A stretch of DNA of 64,000 nt from Cloeon dipterum (GCF_949628265.1 NC_088790.1:18790545-18854544); one strand, 5' to 3'; counted from the stretch's first letter, positions 26,812-39,832 are shown. A program made the numbers and translations. Notes: a model not told the origin generated them from the letters alone.

Positions 26812-28020
26812 ATGCTCCAGACACACGGCGGCGGCGCTGTATATTAATTATTGTCAATGCCGTCGCTTATGCGGCTCTATATCTCGGGCTGACGCGTGAG
26901 ACATCTGCCGGTCTGAATCTGAACTCGGTCCGTGATCTTGATCCCTTTTCTAGTGCATCTGGCGCGAGGGGAATAATCGACACTAGGATATTTTTTATCT
27001 TATTACATGAATATAATTTTACGAATTTAAGTTTTGAACAAACGATTTGACCCTAGCTCCTTTTAAATCCTGATCAATGAGACACCAATTGGGCAGATTT
27101 AATTTAAAATTTGTGACAAACGCGAAAAAATGAAAAATATCTCCCACGCTTCCAACGTTGGAAGCTTGAATGGGCCAGCACTCATAGAGCCAAAAATTAT
27201 ATTTTACGTATTTTACGATATTATTACGTTTTTCTGATCCAACGTTATCCATTTAAACAAACAGTTAAAAGGAAATAAGGACTTATTTTAATATTTTGAA
27301 ATAATGTATTAATATTCATCAAAAAACATTTTCATTTTTTGGAAAACTTAGATTTGTAACAAATATTTTAATGTTTAAATGTTAATTATTGAAAAATGTG
27401 ATTCAATATAACTTCGACGGGATTTTCACAATACCTTGAATGCATACTTCAAATATAAACAAATATAGGCTTCATATTTTTAAATCTTGTTTATTATGAA
27501 ATTCTTAAGGCTTGCAAGAAATTTGTCTACAAAGATAGATTTGTAACAAACATGTTAACGTTAAAGTGTTAATTACTACATAACAAATGTGATTCGAAAT
27601 AATTTCGACGGGACTATCATAATACCAAGAATGAAATAGAAACAAATATAAGCTTCATATTTTTATAAAAAGACAATAATATAAATTTCCCAAATATGTA
27701 TTGTTTTAGGGTAATATGTAGTACTTTATGAGTTGCAAAATAGCACAACATAAATTTGAAAAACACAATCTTGGTCTGACCGTCTAAACAGAGATGAATA
27801 ATTGCTAATTAAAATTTAAATCTCAGTACATGACGTAAGAGATTTTTAATCAAAATCCTAGTTTTTATATGAAATAACAACTGATGGCATTAATTTTTCA
27901 AAATTATTAAAATTTCTTTTATAAGGGTGAGAAATGGATTTTCTTCGATCAATAATTTCAAATTAGTTCTAATACGAATAGCAATTTACATGTCACCGCA
28001 GTAGCGGGACTGTTCGGCCG
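26812..28020. other. Divergent spacer between pico and the cysteine-rich GPI-type gene
   Basis: About 1.2 kb, very AT-rich after 27 kb, containing the tandem duplication listed separately. It should hold the pico promoter at its left end. No gene was seen. Confidence 0.4.
27349..27664. repeat. Diverged tandem duplication, two copies about 187 bases apart
   Basis: Copy 1 (27349-27482) and copy 2 (27536-27664) share, in the same order, TAGATTTGTAACAAA, GTTAATTA, ATGTGATTC, TTCGACGGGA, ATAATACC-like and GCTTCATATTTTTA blocks separated by substitutions and small indels. It is a direct repeat in non-coding DNA, probably an old local duplication. Confidence 0.8.
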
Positions 28021-28180
28021 GCAGATGGCGAACACTGTGTTTGTGTGTGTTCGCTTGCGCGGTGCGCAGGGCAGGTGTGGGATTTGGCTCCCTTCCTGCC
28101 AACTCTCGGATTTACCTTGCGGGTCAGTCAGTAATGCGACAGCACGCACGCCGCCCCGCTTTCCGAAAACCTCGTTAATT
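28020..28180 (+). other. Possible 5' leader exon of the cysteine-rich GPI-type gene
   Basis: A GC-rich block ends in a near-consensus donor (GTTAATTG then GTGAGTTTTT). It lies upstream of the signal-peptide exon at 30764, which itself follows a good acceptor (TTAATTTCCAG at 30751-30760). The pairing is inferred from position and splice signals only, and the 5' end is not defined. Confidence 0.3.
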
Positions 28181-30760
28181 GGTGAGTTTTTCATCAATTG
28201 TGTGACTCATGCACGCGTTTGTTTTCATTTTTCCGTGTAAAGCAACACGTTAAAGAAAAGATCAGAACTCATGCACTTTTGTGGGTTTCATGCCAATTTT
28301 TTCACATGGATAACGAGTTTCATTTTTTAATTTTACTTGACTGCGATTGTGAGAAAAAATATCATCGGTAGATTAATTAAATTAATAAGTTAAGATTTTA
28401 TAAAATCTTAAGGGGACCAAAATTTCAATTTAATCATGAAAATTCAGTATTCAGATAGTTTAAAATAGTTCATGAGTCATTTTAACTCTTGGAATAAGGA
28501 ATGTAATGATTAAAATTGTTTTTATTTAAAAAAAGAAGTTAGATACAGTTTGCAATTAATTATTTTTGCATCTCAACTACGCATTAACACTTAAATCAGT
28601 TCGAAACGTTTATACTGAGTATGGTTCCGTGGCAGCGAGGCAATTAAATTATCTCCCTCAATCGGTCCTCTACCCTATCATCATCAATCAGTCCAATTTG
28701 GGTTTCACATGACAGTGGTGTTTAAGATCATCATTATGAGTGAATCACGCTCAAAACATCGCATTTCCCGAAAACTGACGTTGTCGCTTCAAAAGGACCG
28801 TTCGTGTGGTGGTCCAGTCGCATGCGTTCGCTAGTTTTGTCATCGCAAGTATAGCTCTGCATCGAGAGCGGAAGTGCAGGCTAGGGCGGAACCACGGCCC
28901 ACCAACATCACGGCGGCGGACATGGGATGGGAGGCAGTTTTGCCGCGGCAATTGTTGGCGGCCACTCGAACGAAACTTTTCAAAAGCAACAACACCGCTT
29001 TTCGAAAATAAAAAATTAGCTTTCATGGCGGTGCTCAAATTCAGGGTCTCCGACAAGTTGGAGGGGAATAGGGATGTAGCTGAAACTGTCTGAGTGTTAC
29101 GAATCATCATGTGTAGCACATAATTTAAACAATATCAAAATTTTTGTTACATCTAGATCTAGACCGAAATAATTTTTGCCCTTGCATACAATTAAATATG
29201 AAACTGAGTCTTAGAATTGATTTTTAATATTTTCACCTCTTTTGCCTATATTTGCTGATAAAATTTTGCATTTATAGTGGACATTTTCAGGGCATCAAAA
29301 GTATTTAACATTTTTAGCTCTGGCAAGAGATCTATAATTAAATTTATTGTTTGTCAAGTTAAGCAAATTTTTACTCTTTAATGTGCAAATATCAAACCAT
29401 CCTTAATCAGGATCGTTCCGAGTAGTAGTTAAATTATTTCAAGATATGGTCAAATTTATTATAAAATAAATCACTGATAAAAATGATTTTTAAAATTTTT
29501 TCCACCTAAAAACAAAAAAGGAGAAAATTCCTTACAGCTTCTTGGAGCTTATATGGAGATAAAAGTTTTTCCAATGTGCTCTCATAAGTAGGAATTAAAC
29601 CTAAAAAATAAGATTGAAATTTAGGATATGCAGCGCAAAAGTGAAAAATTGGTGATAAAAATTATATGAAACATGTTCAGATTTTTTCTTAATTTTTTAT
29701 AATGACGTACATAGCAATTCTGGTCAAATATAAACCCTATTATTCATATTATTTCTTTAATAATCCTTCTGTTCATGGATAGCACCGGTAGAGTTTCATG
29801 GGATAAAATGGCTATTTCTTACCAAAGTTGGTTTTCACTCTCGTATCGAATGCATTTAGCAAAGATTGCATGCTTTTTGTGAGGAGAAAAGCGCAATACG
29901 CGACGGCAGGAAGCGCGCCGCATAAATATAGATGGTGGCCAGCGCCTCAGACAATTAATTTAATACGTATAATTGTGTCAAAAGTTGCTTGGAAGAACAC
30001 TCACTCCACTTTCGCTCGTCTTCACAGAGCGGAACTCCTCTTGCACCTTTTTGTGTGTTCTGGTGACTTACTCCCCTCGTGAACAACAAAAATGTTCTTA
30101 TTATGATGTTCTTCCTCGTTGCGTCAACTAACTAAGTAAGGAGGCCCCTCTGAAGTGAATTTAACGGCATATTTTTTTGTTAAATCTTCAAGAAGACGAC
30201 AGATGACCTTGTAAAAAAGTTTACAGTTTCTGCTTGGTAAAAAACGTCCTAAAACTAAATAAATCATCATTCCTCAGCTCTTTCAAATATTTAATCTTCA
30301 AATTAAGAATTAAAACAATATTTTAAATCCGAGGTCTTAAAACAAGAGTTTTTATCAATCATGAATATGTGGTGATATGAGGACCGTGATGTGAAAGAAG
30401 GTCAGTTAATTTTTATCATGATTTTAAACAAAGAAGTAATGGCGGACTGCACATGTAAACGTACATTTTTGTTAAACTGGTTGTTCTTAGGACTGGAGAC
30501 AAAATTAGAGTTTTATTCATCATTTGAGGAAGTACATGACGGAGAAAAAATTTTAAATTTAAAGCAAATACATATTTCAACTGCTATTTAGAGCTAGATT
30601 TTACGTATTCCATAACTTATTTACATCGCAGTATTTAAAACATTTATAGTTGTTGCTTTTCCAACAACAATGGTTTTCCCAGAATAGTTTGGTCTTGTCC
30701 TTCTCAAATAATAAATGAGTCTCTCCTTTCTAACGTCACAATTTTCGCATTAATTTCCAG
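28181..30760. other. Non-coding stretch before the signal-peptide exon
   Basis: AT-rich sequence with one GC-richer patch (28.75-29.05 kb). Probably a leader intron of the gene that starts coding at 30764. No coding pattern is supported. Confidence 0.35.
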
Positions 30761-30763
30761 GTA

Positions 30764-33700
30764 ATGACGATGGCGCGACACAAAGTCGTCTCTTCTGCGG
30801 CCCTGCTTTTGCTCACAGGTGAGTGTGTCCGATACAAAATTAAACAGCAATAAATTGGAGCGCTCGCGTGACATGGTCCAGCGGCCATTTGCATAATACA
30901 TAGGCAGAAGGTCAAAAACCCTCCTTTGTGCCGCCGACGCGCCGCCGTCGCTCCATTACGGATGCGGTTTGGCGCAAGGACGCCGCAATTACACGGCCAA
31001 AGTTCAACATGCACGCGGTCAAAGTCCGGCATTTCGTGAGGCTTGCTGCCCAAAGCAGAACAAAAAACTGCATACAATTAGATTGAAATCTGCCCCTGAC
31101 TTTCGTATGACGCGCATGCAAAATATTTGCGTCGGTGGCTTTGTTAATTATCTCACTCGCCACTGTGTGGACACCAAGTCTCTCGCGTGACATATTTTTC
31201 GTCAGCACATGAGGGGTCATTTATTGTCTCGCTTGACGAATTGCGTGTATGCAAATTGCACAATGCGGCTTTGCCCTTGGAACAAGTGTTGACCAGTCTA
31301 ATTGCATAGTCTCAGTATCCAACGCCTTATCGCCAACTCTTGCTTTTCAAATAATAAATGATTCTCTTTTGTCAAGGTCATACAACTTTGTTTCTCCTTA
31401 CCTGATTTGACTATCAGCATCAGTTCTTGCTAATTTGAAGACAATTTCCATAATTTTCAATAATTTAAGGTAATTTTAATTCTATTTTATGATGAAATAA
31501 CGAAAAAGTATTTGATAGTTTCAAATATTTTTATTTCTACGTTCATTTTACAAAAAGTCAGACCGACTAAAATTTAATCAAATTCATCCCATAGCTAAGT
31601 TTGAGGGTTAATATTAACACATTCTTACACTTTTATGTATATTGACTCATTCAATCAGTTGAGATAAAATAAAGTTTTCAAGCAAATTTTGTGGCAACAT
31701 TTACGAAAAATGCAGTGAGAATTAAGACAATGAGTTTTAGGGAAGCAGCAGCATAAAAACAAATAGAAACCTTGACTGTGAGTTAATTTTAGTGTGGCAC
31801 GCCTTTGGCATCAAATAAATTTCATTACAATCATTAAAGTTTTACTAATTAAAGTGTCCTAATTAGTTCCAGGTGAAAATTATCTTTCAAGAAAGCTGGA
31901 AACTTAATCAGGTGTTCCGCAAATATGACAAAAGACGAAAGATCTGGTTGGCTACGCCACCAGGCAGCCATAAGATAATGCTTTTTGCAATTACTCAACA
32001 GTCGCGTCATCCTTTGCTTGTCACTCCTGGAGTGCGTAGATCTGAAGCTCGCAACATCGGAAACAATAGGCAGGAAAACACGCGCGGCTAATCATCATTG
32101 CATTGAAGGGAACACGCCTTTTTTCAGTACTCGCTCTATTCTTAATTAAAAAAAGCATACAACTAGGCGTGCTATTGCTGTTACACAATTAAGAATGCAA
32201 AGCAAAATAATCAGCTACATTATTTACATCTTCTAACTGCAAGTAAGTTAAAGCGTAAAAATTCACAAAAATATGGTGTCCCGTTAATCCGTTGCTCTAT
32301 GTACTATAGGGTCATTCCGAACGTGAAACGAACATTTTGTTTGCTGCACAAGCTCCGTTAATTGTTGCAACACAGGAAACCGGAACAGCAGGGTATAATG
32401 GTGATCAAATTGGTTCCCCAATATGAGGCCATGCAGCTCCTCAGCGGCTGTCGTGAGACTCATTTCCCAGTAGGGTAACGCTCGAGCGAGAAGGAGATCG
32501 AGATAAACCGCCCCAGATACAAAGCGTATTATACATTATATAGCTCCTACTTCCATGCGGGGGCAGTCGGGAAATGGGCCGAGCGCCGCTGAGATTTGAA
32601 TTTGCCGTGGCGTCACAATTTCCAACTCGTGACACGCTTATGCTCTTTATTACATTTAACCCGGCACAACAGCGTAAAGGCCGGACCAAAATACAGGGTG
32701 AAAATGGAAATTATCTGTTTTTTGTTGGAAAATATTTTATATTAATAAAATAACAACTGGACATTGAATTTCCTTGATGCAATGAACATCAGTTTATTTT
32801 CTGACTTAGTTTCCGCTTAATATTTGAGCCCCAATTTCGTGATAGCGTGCCATAAGTTCAATACAACATTTTCTAAATAAATAAATGTTACTAATTTTTG
32901 TGTATAAATATAAACGTAGCCTTTTAGACAATAAAAAAGGCAGCAAATGTTTTCCTCAGCAAGGAACCGTAGATCAAATAAATATTTGAAATGACTTGTA
33001 AACTGGACTTTGGGAATTTCTCGTCATGATCGAATGACACCATTCTTAATTGAAACACTTAAAGTGAAATTGGTGAATTAATTCAAATATTTCTACGACT
33101 CTGTTATTGTGGAGCACCCTGTATAACGCGCGTGGAGTGAACAAGAATGGTAAATAGCAGGTGAAACATGGCGGCCAAAAATCAATTTTATATCTGATGT
33201 CCAGCGGCTCACGCGATGCTTAAAACTGACCCCAATGACCATCAGTGCTGCATAAATTTCGAGCCGGCGGCTTGATCGATCGCGCGCGCCGGCTAAGAAA
33301 AGAAAAAGGGAAAAGCGTGTGTGGCTCACCTTTCTCGCTCTTGTGTTTAATTTGTGGACTCTTCTGCTCTCTAAGTGTATGTTTGGTCGTTCCGCCAGGA
33401 GTTGGCCGAGCGAGAAGCAGAAAACGCTCTCGTCCGCAGACCAACCTTGACCAACACTTTCGTACCTACTCGCCACGCGAATACACAAAGAGTAGAGATT
33501 CGCGCAACATTGTTTTAATTTGGGAATGGAGCACTTGTTGATACACACATTAAAAGTGAACGCTGGCTGCTGCTGGAAATATATGAATCTGTTTATTGTG
33601 GCACAGATAAACAAGGCAGTAAAAAAATAAAAATAGCCGCTGGCGGAAGGATGAAAGGGAAAACGCATAAGGAGAAGTGAAAACGTTGAAAGTTTTCAGG

Positions 33701-36700
33701 TTTAACAAACAATGATGAACCCCATTTATAAATTAAAAGTATTTAATTTGCGCTAAAAATACTCAGTTTTTCAATGAAGGAATGGAGTTAAAAGTCTCTA
33801 AAACTTATGAGCTCAAAAATATTTGTTAAGAGCAGCATTTGCTAGTGTTTCGTGTTTTGTGTTGTAAACTTATACAGAGGATCGCTTGGGACACTTTTAA
33901 ATGTCCGGCAAAAGCCATTAAGAGTATAAAATTTCACAACTCTCTGCGTGTCTGTGTAGTACAGATAGAATTATTGCGACAATCTAAAAGCCTCAAATTG
34001 CAGTGCAATAAAAGATTGAAATTAATGAATACATTAACCGCACCTAATCATGTTTAGGAATCGGAGAGTATAATTTTTAATCTGCTTTTATTAAGTTTTA
34101 GCAATGTCGAGCGGCGTCTCGGCGCAAATGTGCGACTCTCGGGAGTACCAAATGTGCATCTCAATGGCCGACCCGCTAATCCGCAACCCAAAACTCGTGT
34201 TTCCCGACACGATGACCGACATTGACGAGGTTTGCCGCACCTGGGGCAGATTCGTCGACTGCGTCAAAAACTACACGGAGAGGTGCTTCTCGCCCACACG
34301 CCGCCTCCAGTTCAACCAGGCCATCCAGCGTTCCGTCGACTCGGTGCACCAAATGTGCACACAGACACCATATCAGGTAATAAAATTACTTGTTGGGGAA
34401 AACCTTTCATGTAATAAAGCGTTTGAAATTATCTCAGTTTCATACAAATACCAAATCTAAATCTTTAAATTTCAAGCAATTATTCTTTAGGTTCTATTTT
34501 AACTGAACCAAAAAATATTTCCTCCCACAACATTGAGTTCAAGATTTCAAGAAGCAAAATAAAAAATATAGAATCAAAAAATTAGCACATTGGTCCATTC
34601 TTAAATAGAAATATGCTATCACGCTTTGCATGTTTAATTGTTTAACTTGAGAACGACAAAATACCCCGTTTTGAAATATATCAATGCTCTTCAAACCCTC
34701 ACTCTTCTAACTTTCAAAATACTTGAAAGATTTCAAAAGTTAAAAAATGCAACATTTATTTTAAAGCGCCTTAAAAAAGCAAAGTATGCAATTGTGTCGA
34801 TCAGAAGGACAAGCCGGTTGCATACATCTCAATCTCAACGCTTCACTTGAGACCGATAAAATCGACGCAGTAAAATGTATTTTCTCTTTCAGACAGAGTA
34901 TCTGAGCCACGCATCGTGCATCAAGATGACGCTGAACAATGATTGCAACGTGCAGTACAGACTGCTCGCCGACCTGGTGGCCAACGCCAGTCCCATGACC
35001 TCTCGAGAAGACATCTGCTGCGCCCACCACAAGTTCCGCGAGTGCATCATCCGCGAGACGAAGCAAAGATGTGATGCGGGAAGGGCCGGACCCGCGTCCC
35101 GCTTCGCCCAGCACATCTTGGACAAGGCCCTCAGCTTCCTGCACGAGGACTGCGGCAATTACATGTAAGTTAACAACGCACGGTGACTCTAACGACCGCA
35201 AAATTGTGGTTATACATCAAACATTATTCAAAAACTTTGAGGTTGAATTTATTTGATGCATTTTGTCTCATTAAAATATACTTGTAAATTTTAAATCGTC
35301 TGCCATACTGTAAAATTCGATGAATGATCAATGAAATGAAGCTTCATTATTTTGAGTAGAGCTCAAAACTAAATGTAGAAGAGAGGATTATAATTTAAAA
35401 CTCCGGTAAAGCACAAATCATACTAAAATGCTATGGGGGATATTGACAAAGAAATGGAACTACAATCAATCTAAAAAATCAATAAAACTATCCTTCATAT
35501 TTTCCTGACATTTCTCTAAGAATTTACCCTCTTAAAATAGCAATGTAAATTGAATGATAGCTCTGTTTTATATTTATTTTGTTGATTTTGAAGTCACAAC
35601 TGTAAAACTTGTGCTGTAAATTTTGTTCTATATTTTTTTCTTTGATCGGTTAACCTTTTTCGAGATGGGCTTCCCTCTGCTAGCGAACAACTCGCGAAAA
35701 CGCCCGTGTCCCAATAACATAGTGAAAAAATAACATGGGCTCACGGGCCTCATTGGAGTAAGCCCAGTCCAGAAAAGGACCAGCTTGTGTTTCTGCCCCC
35801 CACACTGGGATCTTTTTAATGAAACACTAGATATTCATCCCATGAAATTATTTCTTGCATGCTGGAAAGATTCAAACCTGCAAGTAGCGAAACGGAAAGA
35901 TTTCGCAAACCTTTCAAATCCGAATGGACCCGTAATCGCAATGAAAATTCGAGAGTGCGTATGCGCAATTCAGCCCGCACTCGATCCCAAAACATCGCAC
36001 TGATTCTCACATTGAAAGTGCACGCATAGCAAGCTCTCAACAATGCGAGCCAATGGCTTGGTTAATTTATTTATGTTTTAAAAATTAAATTTATACCCAG
36101 ACAAAGCTTCTTTTACCATTAAAATTTCATTTTAAATTTCAGTCCTCAGTCTGGAGACTGTGCTGGTAACTCATTCCAAGGACAAATGATGAAGGAAGAC
36201 GCTCCAGCAACTACAAAATATCCAACACCGCGCGGGTAAGTGCAATTTTCGTATTTCCTAAAAGCACGTCCCTAATGAAAAACAAATATAGATTCGTTGC
36301 GTTCAATGACAATCGCCGAAATTATCGCTTCTGGAGGTATTGTTTATGTTACAAGAACAACAACATTTGAACACTAGCAGAAAATTCGTTTAGATTTATA
36401 ATTCCTTGTTCATTTTCTAATTGCAGTGATACCGGCAGCAGGCATACATTTGGACGAAGCACAAAAACAGAAGAGTCAACGTCTGCAACCACCAAGCGCT
36501 ATGATGAATTTTTCATGCCAGAGGACAAAATTTCGTCTTCTGACGCACCATGGATGCCACCAGCAAATAATCCGGAAAACATTTGGACTCCAGGTAGATA
36601 AAAATGACATTTATTATCAAATGGCTTCTCTCACAAGCAAAAATCAGGCATGGAATTTATTATCCAGTTTGCCCAAAAGTGAACAAGAAGTAATCAGTCC

Positions 36701-37483
36701 CCAATGATTTAAAAAAAAGTGTTCTAGAAGAGAAATTTTGCATGGTTATAATTTTAGCCACTGTCGTTTAGAAAATCAACATATAGTTGATGCAAAGAAT
36801 GAAAATGAAATAAAATCAATTTTCAAAAATTATTATTTTTGGAAGAGGAAATGATTCAAGACGCAATTTCGGGAAGAAAAACCCTTAAATCTCATAACAA
36901 ACAGATTTAAAACATTTGAAAACTTGTTTAATATTAATTTCCATGGTTAAAAATATTTAAGAACCTAACATATTGATTCCTAATTAAAAATATATTCAGT
37001 AAGAAATTAAGTGTTGATTCAAGCTAGGAGCTACTTCATTTGCCACTTATTGTTAATAAAAGATAAGATTAAAATCTTCCGAATTCTGAAATTTTTAATA
37101 TGTATAATGTCAAGGATTAAAATTGATTTTTAAGATTTTGTGAACCTCTATTTATAGGAAATGTTGAAAACAACCAGTTGAATATTGTGGCTGCCGCCGC
37201 AGCCACAGAGCGTCCCTACTTTGTGCCCTCGTCAAACGCACCCTGGCCCGCCGCTCAGCCAGAGACGTCAACGCGCATCTCATGGGGCATGGAGGAAAAC
37301 GAGAACTACGTGCACAGCACAGAATCGTGGTACCCTGAAGCAAACAACCACCACAATGGCGTCATTGACGAGCCCAACCAGCAAGGCCTGCACAAAGGCG
37401 CCGCCAGCGGACTCCACAAACAGTCGCTGGGCGTCATTTTGCTGGCCGCGGCGCCGCTGTTTCTGCGCCAATTGCTCAGCTGA
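30764..37483 (+). CDS. Cysteine-rich secreted protein with predicted GPI anchor, unrecognised family
   Basis: Exons 30764-30818, 34102-34376, 34893-35164, 36143-36235, 36292-36336, 36427-36593 and 37158-37483 (TGA) join in phase to 410 residues (395 without the 45-base fifth exon). Exon 1 gives MTMARHKVVSSAALLLLT and exon 2 completes the signal peptide at about residue 26. Exons 2 and 3 each encode a helical module of about 85-90 residues with six or more cysteines (QMCDSREYQMC, then SC, DC, CC, EC and RC), suggesting two related disulfide-bonded units. NYT and NAS are possible N-glycosylation sites. A Ser/Thr/Pro-rich spacer leads to a small-residue site and a hydrophobic end (LGVILLAAAPLFL), typical of GPI attachment. 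The layout recalls insect and nematode cysteine-rich extracellular proteins of uncharacterised function; I cannot assign a function. Confidence 0.8.
30819..34101 (+). other. Intron 1 of the cysteine-rich GPI-type gene
   Basis: This 3.3 kb intron separates most of the signal peptide from the mature protein. It begins GTGAGTG and ends TTTTAG. It contains a 191-codon antisense open frame (33093-33668) that I do not believe is a gene. Confidence 0.6.
35641..35910 (-). repeat. Dispersed repeat, copy 1 (inverted)
   Basis: Within an intron of the cysteine-rich gene. Its reverse complement aligns with 51.6-51.96 kb: shared landmarks include TCCCAATAACAT, GATAACATGGGC-like, GCATGCTGGAAAG and CAAGTAGCGA, in the same order. 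The sequence is diverged, non-coding and of unknown family. Confidence 0.75.
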
Positions 37484-37558
37484 GGTGAGGCACCGCACAG
37501 GAAAATCGAGATCTGTTTGCTCTCTTTTTTGTACAAATTGTGTAATGAGTTAATTTTA

Positions 37559-37564
37559 AATAAA
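37559..37564 (+). terminator. Poly(A) signal of the cysteine-rich GPI-type gene
   Basis: AATAAA 76 bases after the TGA at 37481-37483, the first such hexamer downstream. Confidence 0.6.
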
Positions 37565-37671
37565 GTGTATGATTTCTAGTTGTAAAACAGAAACGCCTTT
37601 TTCTTATTTTAGTCCAAGCCTAATGAAAACAGTATAATTGACGTTTTATTTGGAACTCCAAACTATACCAA

Positions 37672-37876
37672 TTTTTAAACAGCCAGTTGGCTATTAGTGT
37701 CAAGAAAATGGGAAATATATGGGCATTTCAGGGATCTAAAACTGGTTGCCCTATGCCAGAGATGGCAAAAAGTGGTTAGTTAAGCAACCAAAAATGCTCA
37801 AGTAGCTCTACGGGCTAAGAGGCACGCTGCTGACTGGTTTATGTACCTTTCCAGAAGCGTATTTAGGGACAAATCT
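37672..37876 (+). repeat. Dispersed repeat, copy 2 (shorter)
   Basis: Aligns in direct orientation with 51531-51740: CAGTTGGCT, GATCTAA, TGCCAGAGATGGC, GTGGTTAGTT, AAATGCTCAA, ACGGGCT and CCTTTCCAG occur in the same order. It covers only the first half of the longest copy and lies in the spacer between two convergent genes. Confidence 0.75.
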
Positions 37877-38177
37877 CTGGCATTTAAAAGAACCTCATAA
37901 GGCGGCCACATTCAGTCCAAACTCCTCTGCGACCACTTGCCCATACAATCCGCTTGGTCTACGGGATAATGCTGTGCAGAGGTTAAAAATAATGATAATA
38001 TAACTCAGACTAAAAAATTGCCAGCTGTCACCCATGGATAAATTTTGACCTGCTTTTTTTACTAACTTGAAGTAATTGAAAACTAAATGGTCAAACAAGA
38101 AAAAAATTTAACAGATAATTCATTTATTGAACAATTAAAGGAGCATCTATCAATTTATTTACAAACTTACATGAGAA
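37877..38177. other. Convergent spacer and NDUFA12 3' UTR
   Basis: No coding pattern. On the minus strand an AATAAA at 38128-38123 lies 50 bases past the NDUFA12 stop and is its likely poly(A) signal. Confidence 0.45.
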
Positions 38178-38852
38178 CTAAGAGGACTTAGGCTTGGGCG
38201 GCACCCAAGCTTGTATCTTCGGAGGCACAGTGCTGTAGGGCATGTACGCGCCGGAAGTGCCTGACAAATTTTCCGTGTGGTCTGCCATCCAAGGGTAATT
38301 CACCCTGGTTGGATCCTGTAAGACAAAACGCATTTAAGTCAAGACGATACTTGAGTGAGATATTTTCTGAGTATGTGTATGTTTGGGCACTTTTACAGTT
38401 TAAAAATAAAACTATTATGAGGGAAACAATTTTCATCCAACCTTATTAGGAGGGACATCTGTTTTGTAGTGGAGCCATCCAAACCATTCAGCGGGTACCT
38501 GACTGCCATCGTAGTCGAGCATCAATTTATTATTGTAATCAACCCATCGGTTCCTTCCTAAGAGCCGAAAATTCAGTTTATATCTCGATGGAATAGTTCA
38601 GTTTTGTAACACTAACCGTAGAAGTACATTTTATTTTCGTAGTACTTGTTTCCATACTTGTCCTCGCCGATCAAAGTGCCAAATTTGAGTTCATCCGTTC
38701 TGCAAAACAGGAGAGTTTTGAGATCGATTTACAGCTGAAAAATACTGATTTTCTCACCTATAAATTTTGGAGAGAGAAGCGCGGATGCCACCGTTCTGCT
38801 TCAGGATCTCGAAGAAGCGGCTCACCTTGTCCAAGCCGAGATATTTGCCCAT
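38178..38852 (-). CDS. NDUFA12: NADH:ubiquinone oxidoreductase subunit A12 (complex I B17.2)
   Basis: Four exons in phase: 38852-38758, 38699-38617, 38557-38442 and 38315-38178 (TAG), giving 143 residues, the family's usual length. It begins [20 protein letters not shown]. Conserved blocks are [44 protein letters not shown] and [18 protein letters not shown]12 is an accessory subunit of mitochondrial complex I, placed at the matrix arm near the Q module; it has no cleaved presequence, consistent with this N-terminus. Introns are 57-126 bases with GT-AG ends. It is transcribed away from SPARC. Confidence 0.97.
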
Positions 38853-39649
38853 TTTCGGCGACTTTCAGCCGAAAAGCTGTTTTTCTTACGGGTCGAGGCA
38901 AAAATGCGTCGAAAACAGCTGGACGACTGCAGCGCTCTCAACCGTAACTTCGATTTCGAACCGAAAAGGCGGAAAGAACACGCGTGTTTACATACACAAA
39001 TAATCTCGATGGGGGAAATTAGACGCTATTATTTTAATTAAGAATTCACAGTAAAAAAATATCTACGACTGAAAATCCTGCTTACTTTTAAGAAAATTAA
39101 TATTGCCCAACAATGGCCAAGCTCAGACTCTAAACCCCTGCTTAATACATAAGGGCGGTATAGTCACAATATTGCTTTGCCAACAAATAAAATTTAATTA
39201 ATTTTATAATATTATAATATTTATTGTTAGTAAAATATCATTTATTGTTTACCAATAAATAATTCGAATTGAATGTTAATTATAATTAATTTTTCACTAA
39301 AAATATTTTGGAATTAACGGGATTGACAGTAAAACTTAAATGCCAAAACAAAGTACTGGAGAACTTGTTTTCAATTTGTCCATTTTGAACAAACTTTATT
39401 CATATTTTACGATTTTTACATAATATTTGAGGAAAAATGGTATAAATATGTATATTTGAGCGTGTTGTCTGGCGTTTTTATTAATTTTTTATTGAAATAG
39501 TTGACAAACATTTTTTGACTGTTTCATAAAGTTATACCACATCCAAATGTCAACACAAAAAATCTACCAAATCGTGCTGACAGAATTTCGCATGAAAGCG
39601 GCATTGTGGCTGTGCCAAAACTATAACGCATTGTTATTTGATCTCTAGC
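38853..39649. other. Divergent promoter region, NDUFA12 / SPARC
   Basis: About 0.8 kb between the NDUFA12 start and the probable SPARC leader exon. 39.18-39.32 kb is extremely AT-rich with short self-complementary ATAATATTAT runs. No gene was seen. Confidence 0.4.
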
Positions 39650-39832
39650 AACTTTTGTCGGGGTCCACGCGTGGCAACGTCGGAAAGAGCAGGAGCGGCT
39701 GCTGCGCCAGTGGGAGGCTGCCTGAGCCTCGAGAAGAGAAGAGAGAGAGGTTCGTCTTTTTATGGAATTCCAGCAGTTGCGGAGGAGAATCGGCCAAGCT
39801 CAGAACACGTCACAAAACAAAGCAGCCGACTG
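39650..39832 (+). other. SPARC: Probable 5' leader exon of SPARC
   Basis: A GC-rich, GA-rich segment ending in a good donor (GCCGACTG then GTGAGTTTT) stands out from the AT-rich flanks. The next strong acceptor on this strand is TTTTCTCTAG at 41868, just 14 bases before the SPARC ATG. The 5' end is not defined by the sequence. Confidence 0.45.

Noticed and set aside
33093-33668. 191-codon minus-strand open frame in the GPI-type gene intron
   Set aside because: Residue composition is random-looking with no domain or signal architecture, no splice partners, and it lies in an intron of a well-supported gene.
10463-34100. Search by eye for known insect microRNAs and tRNAs in the large introns
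   Set aside because: I recognised no mature microRNA sequence or tRNA A/B box pair; a covariance-model scan would be needed to exclude them.
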